Assembly (NCBI GenBank): GCA_016713525.1 | Contig: JADJOZ010000022.1 | Location: 1 to 64,000, forward strand | Source of the DNA: Bacteroidota bacterium | Lineage (GTDB): Bacteria > Bacteroidota > Bacteroidia > AKYH767-A > OLB10 | DNA: 64,000 bases | Reading direction: 5' to 3' | Part shown: piece by piece, positions 29,276-39,110 of the stretch | Numbering within the stretch: the stretch's first letter is position 1 | How the letters are laid out: every line of letters starts with the position of its first letter | Notes under the pieces: model-generated | Databases searched by the model: none | The model's input: the letters and a program-made list of their open reading frames with translations, nothing else | Told to the model about the DNA's origin: nothing | Program-made: the position numbers and the translations under genes

Positions 29276-31754
29276 GAAGTACCTGCTGTTAACAGCATTA
29301 ATTTTTTGCTCTACCCTTGCCGCATTTGCTCAGGTGGCAGTGGGAGGCGATGATGATAATTTGATTGATTATGCGAATCCGAAAGATTATGAAATAGGTG
29401 GTATCACTGTTACCGGAGTAAAATTTCTGGATGAAAATGTATTGCGTACTTTATCTGGGTTAGCTGTTGGTGACAAAGTTCGTGTACCGGGTGATAAAAT
29501 TTCGAAAGCTATCGAGAACTTGTGGAAACAGGGACTATTATCGGATATTAAAATTGTTGCCACCAAAATTCAGGATAAAAAAATATTCCTCGAACTACGT
29601 TTGCAGGAACGCCCACGTTTGTCGAAATTTTCTTTCACCGGAGTAAGTAAATCTGATGCCGATAAACTGCGTGAAAAAATTAAACTGGTTACAGGAAAAA
29701 TCATTACAGAAAATTTAATTCAGACTACCGAGAATGAAGTCACCAAACATTTTGTTGACAAAGGATTTCTGAATGCTAAAACCAAAATTGATATCATTGA
29801 TGAACCCAAAGCACCCAACAATCAGATGTTGGTCATCAATGTAATGAAGGGCCCGCGGGTAAAAATTAATTCATTAACCTTTGTTGGTGTGACGCAATTT
29901 AAAGAGTCAAAATTGCGCAGGACCATGAAAGATACCAAAGTTAAACACTGGTATCGTTTGTTCAGCACTTCGAAATTTATTGAAGATTTGTATGAAGAAG
30001 ATCAGTTAAAAATTATTGCCAAATATCAGGACAAAGGTTACCGTGATGCGAAAATTGTATCGGATACTGTTTATACACATAATGAAAAGTCAGTAGATAT
30101 TCGTGTAACAATTGATGAAGGTCCCCGATACTATTTCAGAAATATTAACTGGATAGGAAACACGAAATATGCGGCTCGTGATCTTGATCGTGTTTTGAAT
30201 ATTAAAAAAGGTGAAGTATTCAATCAGGCAAAACTCGATGAAGCACTTTTTGGCAGCCAGTCAGGACGTGACGTTACTTCACTTTACATGGACAATGGAT
30301 ACTTGTTCTTTTCAGTAACTCCGGTTGAGGTTCAGGTGGTAGGTGATTCCATCGATTATGAAATGCGAATTTACGAAGGTAAGCAGGCCATAGTAAACAA
30401 AATTACCATTGTTGGAAATACAAAAACAAACGACAAGGTTATCATGCGTGAAATTCGTACGAAACCGGGTCAGTTATTTTCAAGAAATGATATTATCAGA
30501 ACACAGCGTGAGTTGGCACAGTTGGGATATTTTGATCAGGAAAAACTTGGTGTAAATCCGAAACCAAATCCGGAAGAGGGTACTGTTGATATTGAGTATG
30601 TAGTTGAAGAGCGTCCATCCGATCAGGTTGAATTGTCGGGTGGTTGGGGTGCCGGTCAGATTGTAGGTACGCTTGGTGTGACCTTTAATAACTTCTCAGC
30701 AAGAAACTTCTTTAAGGGAGCATCCTGGCAACCGTTGCCATCAGGTGATGGTCAGCGATTGAGTTTACGTGCGCAGACTAATGGTAAATATTATCAGTCA
30801 TACAGTGCCTCTTTCACAGAGCCCTGGTTAGGTGGTAAAAAACCAAATGCATTGAGTGTTTCTGTTTTCAGATCGGTACAAACCAACGGATTGAAAAAAT
30901 CGGATGACAGCAGACAGGCGATTGCAATAAACGGGTTATCGGTAGGATTGGGGCAGCGGTTAACAGTTCCAGATGATTATTTTAACATTTACCATGAGGC
31001 CAGTTTCCAGCATTATGAACTCGACAATTACAGTTCCACATTCCTTTTCAGTGATGGGTATGCCAACAACATTAGTTTCCAGGAAACTATCAGCAGAAAT
31101 TCGGTTGATGCACCTATTTATCCAAGGATCGGCTCTCAGTTCTCATTCACATTACAATTAACACCGCCTTATTCTTTATTTTCAAATAAAGATTATTCCA
31201 CTGCTACAGATCAGGAGAAGTACAAATTTATTGAGTATCACAAATGGAAATTTGGTGCTTCGTGGTTTACGCCTTTAGCTTGGAATAAACTGGTATTAAA
31301 TGTAAAAGCCAATTTCGGATTCTTAGGCTACTACAATAAAGGAATCGGCCAGTCGCCATTTGAGCGTTTTTACCTGGGTGGGGATGGATTATCAGGGTTC
31401 TCATTGGATGGTCGTGAAATCATTGCTCAGCGCGGTTATCCCAACAATTCCCTCAACCCGAACGGGGGTGGCACAATTTATGATAAGTACACGATCGAAG
31501 TCAGATACCCCCTATCATTGAACCCTTCAGCCACCATTTATGCCTTAGGATTTCTGGAAGCAGGAAATGCCTTCAGCCGATTCCGGGAATACAGTCCTTT
31601 TAATGTAAAAAGGGCAGCCGGTGGTGGAGTTCGGATCTTCCTGCCAATGTTTGGTTTGCTGGGGTTAGATTGGGGCTATGGTTTCGACAATTTACCGGGA
31701 ACTACGGGCAAAAACGGTGGTGAATTCCACTTCACTATTGGTCAGCAGTTCTAA
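29268..31754 (+). CDS. bamA: Outer-membrane protein assembly factor BamA
   Basis: Core of the BAM machine that folds beta-barrels into the outer membrane. The mature protein of about 800 residues has a signal peptide (MLRKYLLLTALIFCSTLAAFAQ), five POTRA domains (such as IGGITVTGVKFLDENVLR, KFSFTGVSKSDADKLREKI, VNKITIVGNTKTNDKVI) up to about residue 420, and a C-terminal barrel with the GFSLDGREI loop in place of VRGF/Y and a terminal FHFTIGQQF. ATG 29268 is chosen because the signal begins there; ATG 29244 is an alternative. The frame extends further upstream inside uppS, which is not likely to be used. Confidence 0.95.
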   Translation: MLRKYLLLTALIFCSTLAAFAQVAVGGDDDNLIDYANPKDYEIGGITVTGVKFLDENVLRTLSGLAVGDKVRVPGDKISKAIENLWKQGLLSDIKIVATKIQDKKIFLELRLQERPRLSKFSFTGVSKSDADKLREKIKLVTGKIITENLIQTTENEVTKHFVDKGFLNAKTKIDIIDEPKAPNNQMLVINVMKGPRVKINSLTFVGVTQFKESKLRRTMKDTKVKHWYRLFSTSKFIEDLYEEDQLKIIAKYQDKGYRDAKIVSDTVYTHNEKSVDIRVTIDEGPRYYFRNINWIGNTKYAARDLDRVLNIKKGEVFNQAKLDEALFGSQSGRDVTSLYMDNGYLFFSVTPVEVQVVGDSIDYEMRIYEGKQAIVNKITIVGNTKTNDKVIMREIRTKPGQLFSRNDIIRTQRELAQLGYFDQEKLGVNPKPNPEEGTVDIEYVVEERPSDQVELSGGWGAGQIVGTLGVTFNNFSARNFFKGASWQPLPSGDGQRLSLRAQTNGKYYQSYSASFTEPWLGGKKPNALSVSVFRSVQTNGLKKSDDSRQAIAINGLSVGLGQRLTVPDDYFNIYHEASFQHYELDNYSSTFLFSDGYANNISFQETISRNSVDAPIYPRIGSQFSFTLQLTPPYSLFSNKDYSTATDQEKYKFIEYHKWKFGASWFTPLAWNKLVLNVKANFGFLGYYNKGIGQSPFERFYLGGDGLSGFSLDGREIIAQRGYPNNSLNPNGGGTIYDKYTIEVRYPLSLNPSATIYALGFLEAGNAFSRFREYSPFNVKRAAGGGVRIFLPMFGLLGLDWGYGFDNLPGTTGKNGGEFHFTIGQQF

Positions 31755-31762
31755 AAAATTAT

Positions 31763-31770
31763 TAATTTTG
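31763..31770 (+). promoter_or_regulatory. -7 box TAATTTTG upstream of skp
   Basis: Exact TAnnTTTG 23 bases before the first skp ATG; allows extra transcription of the two chaperone genes. Confidence 0.45.
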
Positions 31771-31793
31771 CAAACCTTTAAAAACAGTTCATT

Positions 31794-32444
31794 ATGAAAA
31801 AGTTAACCGTGCTCTTCACCGTTCTGGCCACTTTGCTGTCGGCTGGTTCATTTGCTCAGAAATATTGTTATGTCGATACCGAATACATCCTTGAAAATAT
31901 CACCGAGTATAAAGCGGCACAACAACAACTAGATCAGTTATCGGTGAACTGGCAAAAAGAGATTGAAGCTAAATATGCTTTCATTGATAAATTATATAAA
32001 GATTTTCAGGCAGAGCAGATTTTGCTCACCGATGAGATGAAGCGCAAACGTGAGAATGAAATTGTCACCAAAGAAAAGGAGGTGAAAGATTTTCAGAAAA
32101 CTAAATTCGGTTACGAAGGCGAATTATTTAAGAAGAAGCAGGAACTTGTAAAACCAATCCAGGATAAAATTTACAATGCCATCAAAAAAATGGCAACTGA
32201 TCAGAGTTATGCCGTTGTATTCGACAAATCATCAGATTTGATCATGCTTTATGCAAACCCTAAATACGACAAGAGTGATGATATCTTAAATGCACTCGGT
32301 TATAAAGTAGGTAATAAAGAAGGTGGAAGCGGTTCCGGTCCAAAGACAGGTTCTACTCCGGGAGGATCATCACCAAAAACAACTCCTCCTGTAAGAGAAA
32401 CGCCACCATCTGATTCAGACAATTCCAATATCAAACCAAAGTAA
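31794..32444 (+). CDS. OmpH/Skp family periplasmic chaperone, long form
   Basis: The protein of 216 residues has a signal peptide (MKKLTVLFTVLATLLSAGSFAQ), then KYCYVDTEYILENITEYKAAQQQLD, the Skp N-strand and start of the long helical arm. A Lys/Glu-rich coiled coil of about 80 residues follows, then AVVFDKSSDLIMLYANP as the closing strand. Skp trimers hold unfolded outer-membrane proteins for BamA. Unusual is a tail of about 40 residues rich in Gly, Ser, Pro and Thr after residue 177, absent in the next paralogue. Confidence 0.9.
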   Translation: MKKLTVLFTVLATLLSAGSFAQKYCYVDTEYILENITEYKAAQQQLDQLSVNWQKEIEAKYAFIDKLYKDFQAEQILLTDEMKRKRENEIVTKEKEVKDFQKTKFGYEGELFKKKQELVKPIQDKIYNAIKKMATDQSYAVVFDKSSDLIMLYANPKYDKSDDILNALGYKVGNKEGGSGSGPKTGSTPGGSSPKTTPPVRETPPSDSDNSNIKPK

Positions 32445-32482
32445 TTTAACCCTAATCAAGTATAGTATTCAAAAATCAACCT

Positions 32483-32992
32483 ATGACAAAATCTATTAAA
32501 CTGCTGGCTATTATTTTTATACTGGCTACAGGTGCAATTCAGGCGCAGACCCTTAAGTTTGGTCACATTAACTCAACCCAGTTGCTTACGCAAATGCCGG
32601 AAACCAAAATGGCCGATTCCACATTACAAAAATTCGGAACCACTTTGGAGTCACAGTTAAAAACTATGACCAATGAATATCAGAGTAAAGTAACCGACTT
32701 CAGAGCGAATGAAGCTACTATGTCGGAGCCGATAAAAGAGGCGAAAGCAAAAGAAATCAATGATCTTGAAACAAGAATCCAGGATTTCCAGGAGTCGGCA
32801 CAAACTTCATTGCAAAAAAAGAAAGAAGAAATCTATACCCCAATAATTAAAAAAGCTGAAGATGCCATTAAGGGTATTGCAAAAGAAAAAGGATACTCCT
32901 ACATATTCGACACAAGTGTTGGAGTTGTTCTATTTGCTCAGGAATCTGACGACATTATGCCCTTGGTAAAAACCAAACTTGGTTTGAAATAA
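32483..32992 (+). CDS. OmpH/Skp family periplasmic chaperone
   Basis: 169 residues with signal peptide (MTKSIKLLAIIFILATGAIQAQ), TLKFGHINSTQLLTQMPETKMAD, a coiled-coil arm over residues 45-125, and YSYIFDTSVGVVLFAQESDDI. It is the second Skp copy directly behind the first. Tandem skp genes after bamA are common in this phylum. The gene ends just before a strong terminator, which closes the operon. Confidence 0.92.
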   Translation: MTKSIKLLAIIFILATGAIQAQTLKFGHINSTQLLTQMPETKMADSTLQKFGTTLESQLKTMTNEYQSKVTDFRANEATMSEPIKEAKAKEINDLETRIQDFQESAQTSLQKKKEEIYTPIIKKAEDAIKGIAKEKGYSYIFDTSVGVVLFAQESDDIMPLVKTKLGLK

Positions 32993-33010
32993 TCCGGGGT
33001 TAAAATTTTA

Positions 33011-33039
33011 AAAAGCCATCTGTAAGGATGGCTTTTTTT
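33011..33039 (+). terminator. Intrinsic terminator after skp
   Basis: AAAGCCATC / GATGGCTTT stem with a 6-base loop and T7 tail. Confidence 0.85.
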
Positions 33040-33087
33040 GCTATCCTGTTATCGGTAAATACATATGTTTATTATATTCGCAGCCAA

Positions 33088-33911
33088 ATGAAAGCTTCCA
33101 AAACAGTAAAATCGTCGAGTCCGATTGGAATATTCGATAGTGGTATTGGCGGATTAACTGTTGCCGATGCTATTCATAAATTATTGCCTGCCGAGACTTT
33201 AATCTATTTTGGTGATACCGCCCATCTTCCTTATGGCGATAAGGCACCGGAATCAATAAGAGCCTATTCGGTGAGAATTGCAGATTTTTGCTGGAGCATG
33301 GTTGCAAAATGATTGTTATAGCATGTAATACAGCATCCAGTATTGCCTATGAAGCGGTAAAGGAACATGTAGGTGCCAGAGCAACCGTAATTGATGTAAT
33401 AAATCCTGTTGTTGCTGAGGTTAGCAGTATGAAGAAGATTACACATGTAGGAGTAATCGGAACCAGAGCAACAATTCGTTCCAATGCTTATGCGACCAGA
33501 ATCGTCAGGCAGAATGAAAATCTGAAAGTTTCTTCGCTGGCTACACCTTTATTAGCACCTATGATTGAAGAAGGTTTTTTCAACAACAAAATCAGCCGCA
33601 CCGTAATCAACAGTTATTTGTCGCGTCCTAAAATTAAAAAAATAGATGCACTAATTCTTGCATGCACACATTATCCTTTGATTAAAGCAGAAATAACAGA
33701 ATATTACAAAGGGAATATTACTATAATTGATTCAGCAGCTATTGTAGCCCGCTTTGTCAAACAATCGTTAGCTGCCTCCAAATTACTTCATACCGGTAAA
33801 GCGGGTAAACACCGGTTTTATATTTCTGATTTTACGAAATCTTTTGAGCAGAGTACCAAAATCTTTTTTAAGGATAAACTGAAACTCGAACACAAAAATT
33901 TGTTGCAGTAA
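33088..33911 (+). CDS. murI: Glutamate racemase (frameshift)
   Basis: Makes D-glutamate for peptidoglycan. The two frames join to about 275 residues: PIGIFDSGIGGLTVADAI, YFGDTAHLPYGDK, then IVIACNTASS (first catalytic Cys), and LILACTHYPLIK (second catalytic Cys). The T5 run at 33285-33289 is one short; six T's give ADFLLEHGCKMIVIA. The ATG at 33088 fits the family N-terminus (MKASKTVKSSSPIG). A near-match box TATATTCG ends 7 bases before it. Confidence 0.92.
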
Positions 33912-33915
33912 TTTT

Positions 33916-34941
33916 TTAGTACAGCACAAACATTACCAACATAATAAATATCAGTGAAAAAAGCGCAGCAATGCTGTATATAAATAGCAGCGCAAACATT
34001 TTCACTATGGTTTTCATGTACGATTGATCATAAAAATTCCGGAAAGCAAATATGGTGTACAAAGTAATAATTAAAAACCACCATCCATCGAAATCGTGAT
34101 CAACAAATTGTTCCAGAATTGTTTGCAATATTAGTGTGAGGAAAAGAAAGGAATAGAGATGAAAGGAAAAAATCAGATGATCGATGTAGAGGAATTTTCT
34201 TCTTACATACAATAACTTCAGTACTAAAGCAAATATCGGTATCAGGCAGAATATAATCCATGGTAATTTATTTATAATATAATCTTTGAATTTATTAAAA
34301 TCGGATTGAGCAAACTTGATTACTTCGCCATAGTAAAAACGATTCCAGAAAGTATTTTCTATGTTGAGAGAATCCATTATTTCAATGGTGTTGATATGAC
34401 CACGTTTCACCATCGCCTTGATGTCCTTATAATGATAATCATCAAGTCAGTTGTTCATCGATTGAAATGAGTTTTTAACCGAATCAAGCAGGGCTGCAGA
34501 TTTTTTATCAGTAATTTATACGAAAGCGGACTATCTTCAATAACAATCAATGAGTCGGTTTCAATATTCAAGACACCGGTTGAATCATTTTCAACCAGTT
34601 TTTCAATTTCCTTTTTAGGGTCTTCTGAACCAAATGAAGCTATAAGAAAATAAAGAACGGTTATGGTAATAAACATCCGGATAGGATCGAGATAACGTTG
34701 CCGGCGACCACGGAGATATTCTTTCGAAAGCAAACCTGGACGGAATAGTAATGCTGGCACAGATTGGGTAAGTCTTGAATCGACCGACAAAAAGCCTTGG
34801 ATTAACTCAAACATGAGATTTCCGAAAGGTTTGTCGTTTGTTATCGTTTTCCTGTCCGCATTCGGGACAAAAATTTTCCAGCTGCGGAAGTTCTTTTCCG
34901 CAGTTGGTACAATAAGGAGACTTAATCCTTTGCCGGCGCAT
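33916..34941 (-). CDS. DUF3667 membrane protein with zinc ribbon (multiply broken)
   Basis: The ATG at 34941 opens a zinc-ribbon, YCTNCGKELPQLENFCPECGQ (two CxxC pairs), which is the DUF3667 hallmark. After a shift near 34820 it continues MFELIQGFLSVDSRLTQS and SKEYLRGRRQRYLDPIRMFITITVLYFL. A T6 run at 34501-34506 is one short, an in-frame TGA is at 34447-34449 (one change from TGG), and the C-terminal half has three or four membrane helices. Two shifts plus a stop is more than its neighbours show, so a true pseudogene is possible. Function unknown. It converges on murI with 4 bases between. Confidence 0.7.
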
Positions 34942-34947
34942 TACCTG

Positions 34948-35466
34948 TTATGGTTGTTGATACCATTTAGAATAGAAGAGGTAATTTTTTGAAATCCGTT
35001 CATTAAATTCTTTGAAATGTTCAGGCGTCATTTGTTTCACCTTTTTGGCAGGAACACCGGCCCAGATACTGCCCGGTTCTACAATGGTATTTTCAAGCAC
35101 CACAGCTCCAGCTGCAATCATGGAATTCGCACCAATCACGGCATTGTCCATGACAATTGCCCCCATTCCAATAAGTACATTGTCTTCAACAGTGCAACCG
35201 TGCACAATAGCAGCGTGACCGATAGAAACATTATTACCTATTAATGTAGCAGTTTTCTGATAAGTGCAATGTATAACTGCCTGATCCTGAATGTTTACAC
35301 GATTTCCAATAGTGATCGTATTCACATCACCCCGAACAACAGCATTGAACCAAACAGAGCATTCATCTCCCATGATTACTTCACCGGTAATGGTTGCATT
35401 ATCAGCCAGATAACAATCTTTTCCAAAAACCGGTAAAATGCCTCTGACAGGTAAAATAAGTGCCAT
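34948..35466 (-). CDS. Gamma-carbonic-anhydrase-like hexapeptide transferase
   Basis: The 172-residue left-handed beta-helix has hexapeptide repeats from about residue 15 to 140 and the gamma-CA family motifs VWFNAVVRGDVNTITIG, NIQDQAVIHCT and NVSIGHAAIVHGC, with His residues in the places that bind metal in this family. WAGVPAKKVKQMTPE closes the helix. Such PaaY/YrdA-like proteins form trimers; carbonic anhydrase or thioesterase activity has been shown only for some. It lies just upstream of the DUF3667 gene in the same direction. Confidence 0.88.
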   Translation of the reverse strand: MALILPVRGILPVFGKDCYLADNATITGEVIMGDECSVWFNAVVRGDVNTITIGNRVNIQDQAVIHCTYQKTATLIGNNVSIGHAAIVHGCTVEDNVLIGMGAIVMDNAVIGANSMIAAGAVVLENTIVEPGSIWAGVPAKKVKQMTPEHFKEFNERISKNYLFYSKWYQQP

Positions 35467-35531
35467 ATTTTTCAGTTATAAGGGAACGAAGATAACCAGT
35501 TCATTGGAAATTTTTGTAATTTTACGGAACG

Positions 35532-36014
35532 ATGCGAAACCGATCTATTTATTTTCTGTTTGTGGCGATGGCCGGATTGGCCTTACTGGCAGGTTGTCAG
35601 GATGAGGATGAATATTCAGATATTCCGGAAATTAAATTCGTGAGTCTTGAAAAGTTCGATTACACCACACCATTTGATTCCTTATCACTCACTTTTTCGT
35701 TTACCGATGGTGATGGTGATTTAGGCGTTGCTTCCAATGATACTGCCACTCGTGATGTAATAGCAACTATGTATGAAATGAAAGATGGTGTTTTTGTGCC
35801 ATGGGATGATGGTAATCCATTTTTGAAGTACGCACTTCCTTACATGGAACCTCGTGGCAGCAATGCATCGTTGAAAGGTGATATTTCCATTTCAATGAGC
35901 TTTAATTTGCTCCAGCCAAACGACACCATTAAATATGATGTGTATATTGTTGATCGTGCCGGAAATAAAAGCAACACCATTACTACTTCTACAGTAATTA
36001 CACAGGTGCAGTAA
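35532..36014 (+). CDS. Lipoprotein of unknown function
   Basis: 160 residues with a standard lipobox (LALLAGCQDEDEY, Cys at residue 22) followed by acidic residues. The mature part looks like one Ig/cadherin-like beta-sandwich: FDYTTPFDSLSLTFSFTDGDGDLG near 45-65, and NDTIKYDVYIVDRAGNKSNTI near 130-150. The DGDGDLG stretch resembles a calcium-binding loop. No enzyme motif. It is convergent with asnB with zero bases between stop codons and no terminator. Confidence 0.68.
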   Translation: MRNRSIYFLFVAMAGLALLAGCQDEDEYSDIPEIKFVSLEKFDYTTPFDSLSLTFSFTDGDGDLGVASNDTATRDVIATMYEMKDGVFVPWDDGNPFLKYALPYMEPRGSNASLKGDISISMSFNLLQPNDTIKYDVYIVDRAGNKSNTITTSTVITQVQ

Positions 36015-37911
36015 TTATTCCATCCAGCGTTTGTACCACATCTGGAAAACAAAAATTTCATAGATCCTATCGAAGCAATGTTCATTGCCCGCCATGTAGT
36101 ATTCGTATAATCCACGAACTTTTTTAACAGAAAATATTTTCTGACGACGTAAAAATGCCGGATCAAAGGCTTCGTCAAATAAAGGCTTCAGTTCTTTCAA
36201 TCCCCAGGTACTTATTGGTAAACCAAAGCCTTGTTTTGGTCGGTCTACTAATTCTTTAGGAATGTGGCGGTGTACCACATTGCGAAGGATAGATTTTCCT
36301 ACACCATTTCGCATTTTATAATCTGCAGGCAATGTAGCAGCAAATTCTGCGATTCTGTGATCCAGAAGAGGCTCACGTCCTTCTAAGCTGAGAAAGGATG
36401 TTGCTCTGTCGACTTTCGCCAGGATATCATCTACCAGATAGGTTTGATAATCGATAGCAATTACCCGGTCAATTTCTTCATTGTTTTTATTCAGCAGGTG
36501 CCCATTCATGAACTTGCTGTATAAATGTTTTGTTTTTATCTTTAGAAAAGAACTGATTTCCGCTTCTGTGAAAGTTTGATTCAGTGCATTTAGCATCATC
36601 GCACCATCACGTGCCTGAAGATAACTTTGAATCCTGCTCAATCGATCTACATGATGCAAAGATTTGGTTCGAAACCGATTAATAAATTCAATAGACTTTG
36701 CACCTCCACGTTTTACAATATCTGGAAGACCAATAAATCTGTCGATTTGTTTGCGTGCCTCAAAATATTTAGAATAGCCTGCAAAAACTTCATCACCACC
36801 ATCTGCGCTAAGCACCACTTTCACATGTTTGCTGGCGAGTTTGCAGACTAAAATATTGGGAATAGCACCACCATCGGCAAGTGGTTCATCATATACATCA
36901 GGTAGATCCTGAATAATTTCGGTAGCTTCTTTTTCGCTACACAAATATTCGTGATGATCGGTTCCCAGGTAATTTGAAACACCTTTTGCAAAATGCGATT
37001 CGTTGAATAATTCATTCTCGAACCCAATAGTAAATGTCTTTAGTTTCTGAGTTTGATTTTTTTGAATCAGAGCAGTAACACCGGAGCTATCGTATCCGCC
37101 ACTCAGGAAAACTCCAACAGGAACATCGGAAATCATTCGGTAGTTGAACGATGAAATCAATAGTTTCTCGAGTTCATCAGTTGCTTCTTCGTAAGATATT
37201 TTTAATTTAGGTTTATTGAATGCATCCAGAATATTCCAGTATGATTTCAATTCTATTTTTCTGCTTCTCAGATTAAATTCGAGATGAGAACCCGGACTTA
37301 GTTTCTGTGTATTTTTAAAAATAGAGTAGGGCGCAGGAATGTATCCATGATGGAAATACAGACGAAGCGAATCGAAATCTATTTTCTTTTTAAAGCCAGG
37401 ATGTTGATGAAAAGCTTTTAACTCCGATGCAAAAGAAATAAAGTTCCATCCCAATAGTAATACATTGGCTTTACGCCTGCACGATCGCGGAATATATGAA
37501 CTTTATTGGATGAAGGATTATAAATTACAATGGCAAACATGCCAATGAATTTATGCACGCACTCATGTCCCCAGGCCTGAAATGATTTTAAAACTACTTC
37601 AGTATCTGAATGACTTTTGAATGCATGACCCAATGCTTCCAGTTCTTTTCTGATTTCAGCGTAATTGTAAACTTCGCCATTGAAAACCAAAATATCACCA
37701 TTGATTTCGTTTATCATGGGCTGATGTCCCAAAGGAGATAAATCAATTACCGATAATCTGCGAAAACCAAGTCCTACAGTAGCATCCCCAAAGTGACGCA
37801 ATTCGCCACCTTCATCATCGGGTCCGCGATGCGCAATTGATCGGGTCATTTTCCCAGAATTTCTTCATTGGAAGACCTCGAAAAGTCAATAAATCCAGCT
37901 AATCCACACAT
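36015..37911 (-). CDS. asnB: Asparagine synthase, glutamine-hydrolysing (two frameshifts)
   Basis: Converts Asp to Asn with ATP and Gln-derived ammonia; similar enzymes also amidate sugars in glycan loci. The ATG at 37911 gives MCGLAGFIDF with the N-terminal nucleophile Cys2. The glutaminase domain continues IAHRGPDDEGG, and the synthase domain has the PP-loop FLSGGYDSSGV and VVLSADGGDEVFAGY. The rebuilt length is about 632 residues, normal for the family. One base is missing in the T4 run 37849-37852 (joining ILGK and MTRSIAHRG) and one in the A3 run 37436-37438 (joining GTLF and SFASELKAF). Confidence 0.92.
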
Positions 37912-38010
37912 GTTTAATAATACTCAAACCCGATGCTAAGGTTACATGAAAACGCCGGTTTCTGCATATTGTTAACCTGATATGCAGAAACCGGCAGAAA
38001 GTATTTTTAA

Positions 38011-39087
38011 TTATTTGAAAACGAAAAAGTTAGGTGCAATGCCTACTTCCATTGAATCTATTACATTTCCCGATAACTCATACCTGAATATATGACCATT
38101 TTGAGTGAAACCGGGCACAAATCCCCCATAAATGGTTCCATAAACCGGATGCACGCCTAAGCCATAAAACAACCTATCAATTAACGGAACGAGTCCGCTT
38201 ACCGATGGATTTGAGATGCTGGTTTTGCATACTTTTCCGGTATAGGCATCAGAACCATTTAAGAAATAGAGATCTGTGCCTGCACCATTTTTAGTGAGTT
38301 TTACAGGATGTTCGAACTGTCCCATTGGCAGACTTGTTTCAATGGTTTGATTGGAGGAATTTATTTTCCACAGAGAGCCTGCAATATCATCGGCTGTTCC
38401 ACCGGTGAAATCTGGTCCTGTACTTCCGCTGCAAAGCACCCAGATTTTTCCATTCGCATCGGTACAAATGCTGTTGGGATTCACACCCACCGTAACCGTT
38501 GTTAAAACCGTTTCAGCAGCCAGATCAATCACGGTGACTGTATTATCGGTACCAAAACCACCCACATTCACTACAAATAATTTGTTGGAGGTAATCACCA
38601 TTTGTTCTGGACCATTTCCTGTTGGAATGGTGTTGGTAATGGTGTTTGTGGCGAGGTCAATTACTTTAATATTATTATCAAACCAATCGCTTACATATCC
38701 TTTGTTATTTGATGATATGAAATAACGTGGACTTTGAAACCCTGTGATCGTTGCTATGCTTTGCATATTGTTCAAGTCGACTACTTCAATTTTTTGTGAA
38801 TTATTTACAACAATATAACCTTTATTGTTGAGGATAGTCATTGATTGCGCAACATCTCCCAAAGGAAAACCATTGGAAATTGCGAACACATCATTCGACA
38901 TGGTGCCATCTTGAAGATTCAGATAAGATACGGATGAATTTCCGGCACCATAGGAACCTTCATTTACAATATAAACACCGTTAGTAAAATAATTTACCTG
39001 AAAATCTTTCTTGTTATCTTTTGAACAGGAAGAAAAAGTAATGACCGGAATGGTTAACAGTAGCAGAAGTTTTAAATTTAGTTTCAT
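38011..39087 (-). CDS. btuG: BtuG-like beta-propeller lipoprotein (DUF5074/YncE type)
   Basis: The 358-residue protein has a lipobox (ITFSSCSKD, Cys near 21), then repeated blades: VYIVNEGSYGAGNSSVSYLN, KGYIVVNNSQKIEVVDLNNM, KGYVSDWFDNNIKVIDLATNTI, LFVVNVGGFGTDNTVTVIDLA. In Bacteroides, BtuG is a surface-exposed seven-blade propeller lipoprotein that binds vitamin B12 tightly and hands it to BtuB. The location directly downstream of a TonB receptor under a cobalamin riboswitch supports this role. The assignment rests on context plus fold; B12-binding residues cannot be confirmed here. Confidence 0.8.
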   Translation of the reverse strand: MKLNLKLLLLLTIPVITFSSCSKDNKKDFQVNYFTNGVYIVNEGSYGAGNSSVSYLNLQDGTMSNDVFAISNGFPLGDVAQSMTILNNKGYIVVNNSQKIEVVDLNNMQSIATITGFQSPRYFISSNNKGYVSDWFDNNIKVIDLATNTITNTIPTGNGPEQMVITSNKLFVVNVGGFGTDNTVTVIDLAAETVLTTVTVGVNPNSICTDANGKIWVLCSGSTGPDFTGGTADDIAGSLWKINSSNQTIETSLPMGQFEHPVKLTKNGAGTDLYFLNGSDAYTGKVCKTSISNPSVSGLVPLIDRLFYGLGVHPVYGTIYGGFVPGFTQNGHIFRYELSGNVIDSMEVGIAPNFFVFK

Positions 39088-39110
39088 TTTATATTAAGGT
39101 TTTATGATAG

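Noticed and set aside
34447..34449. Selenocysteine or TGA recoding
   Set aside because: No SECIS-like hairpin seen, the gene also has frame errors, and many genes in the window use TGA as a normal stop.
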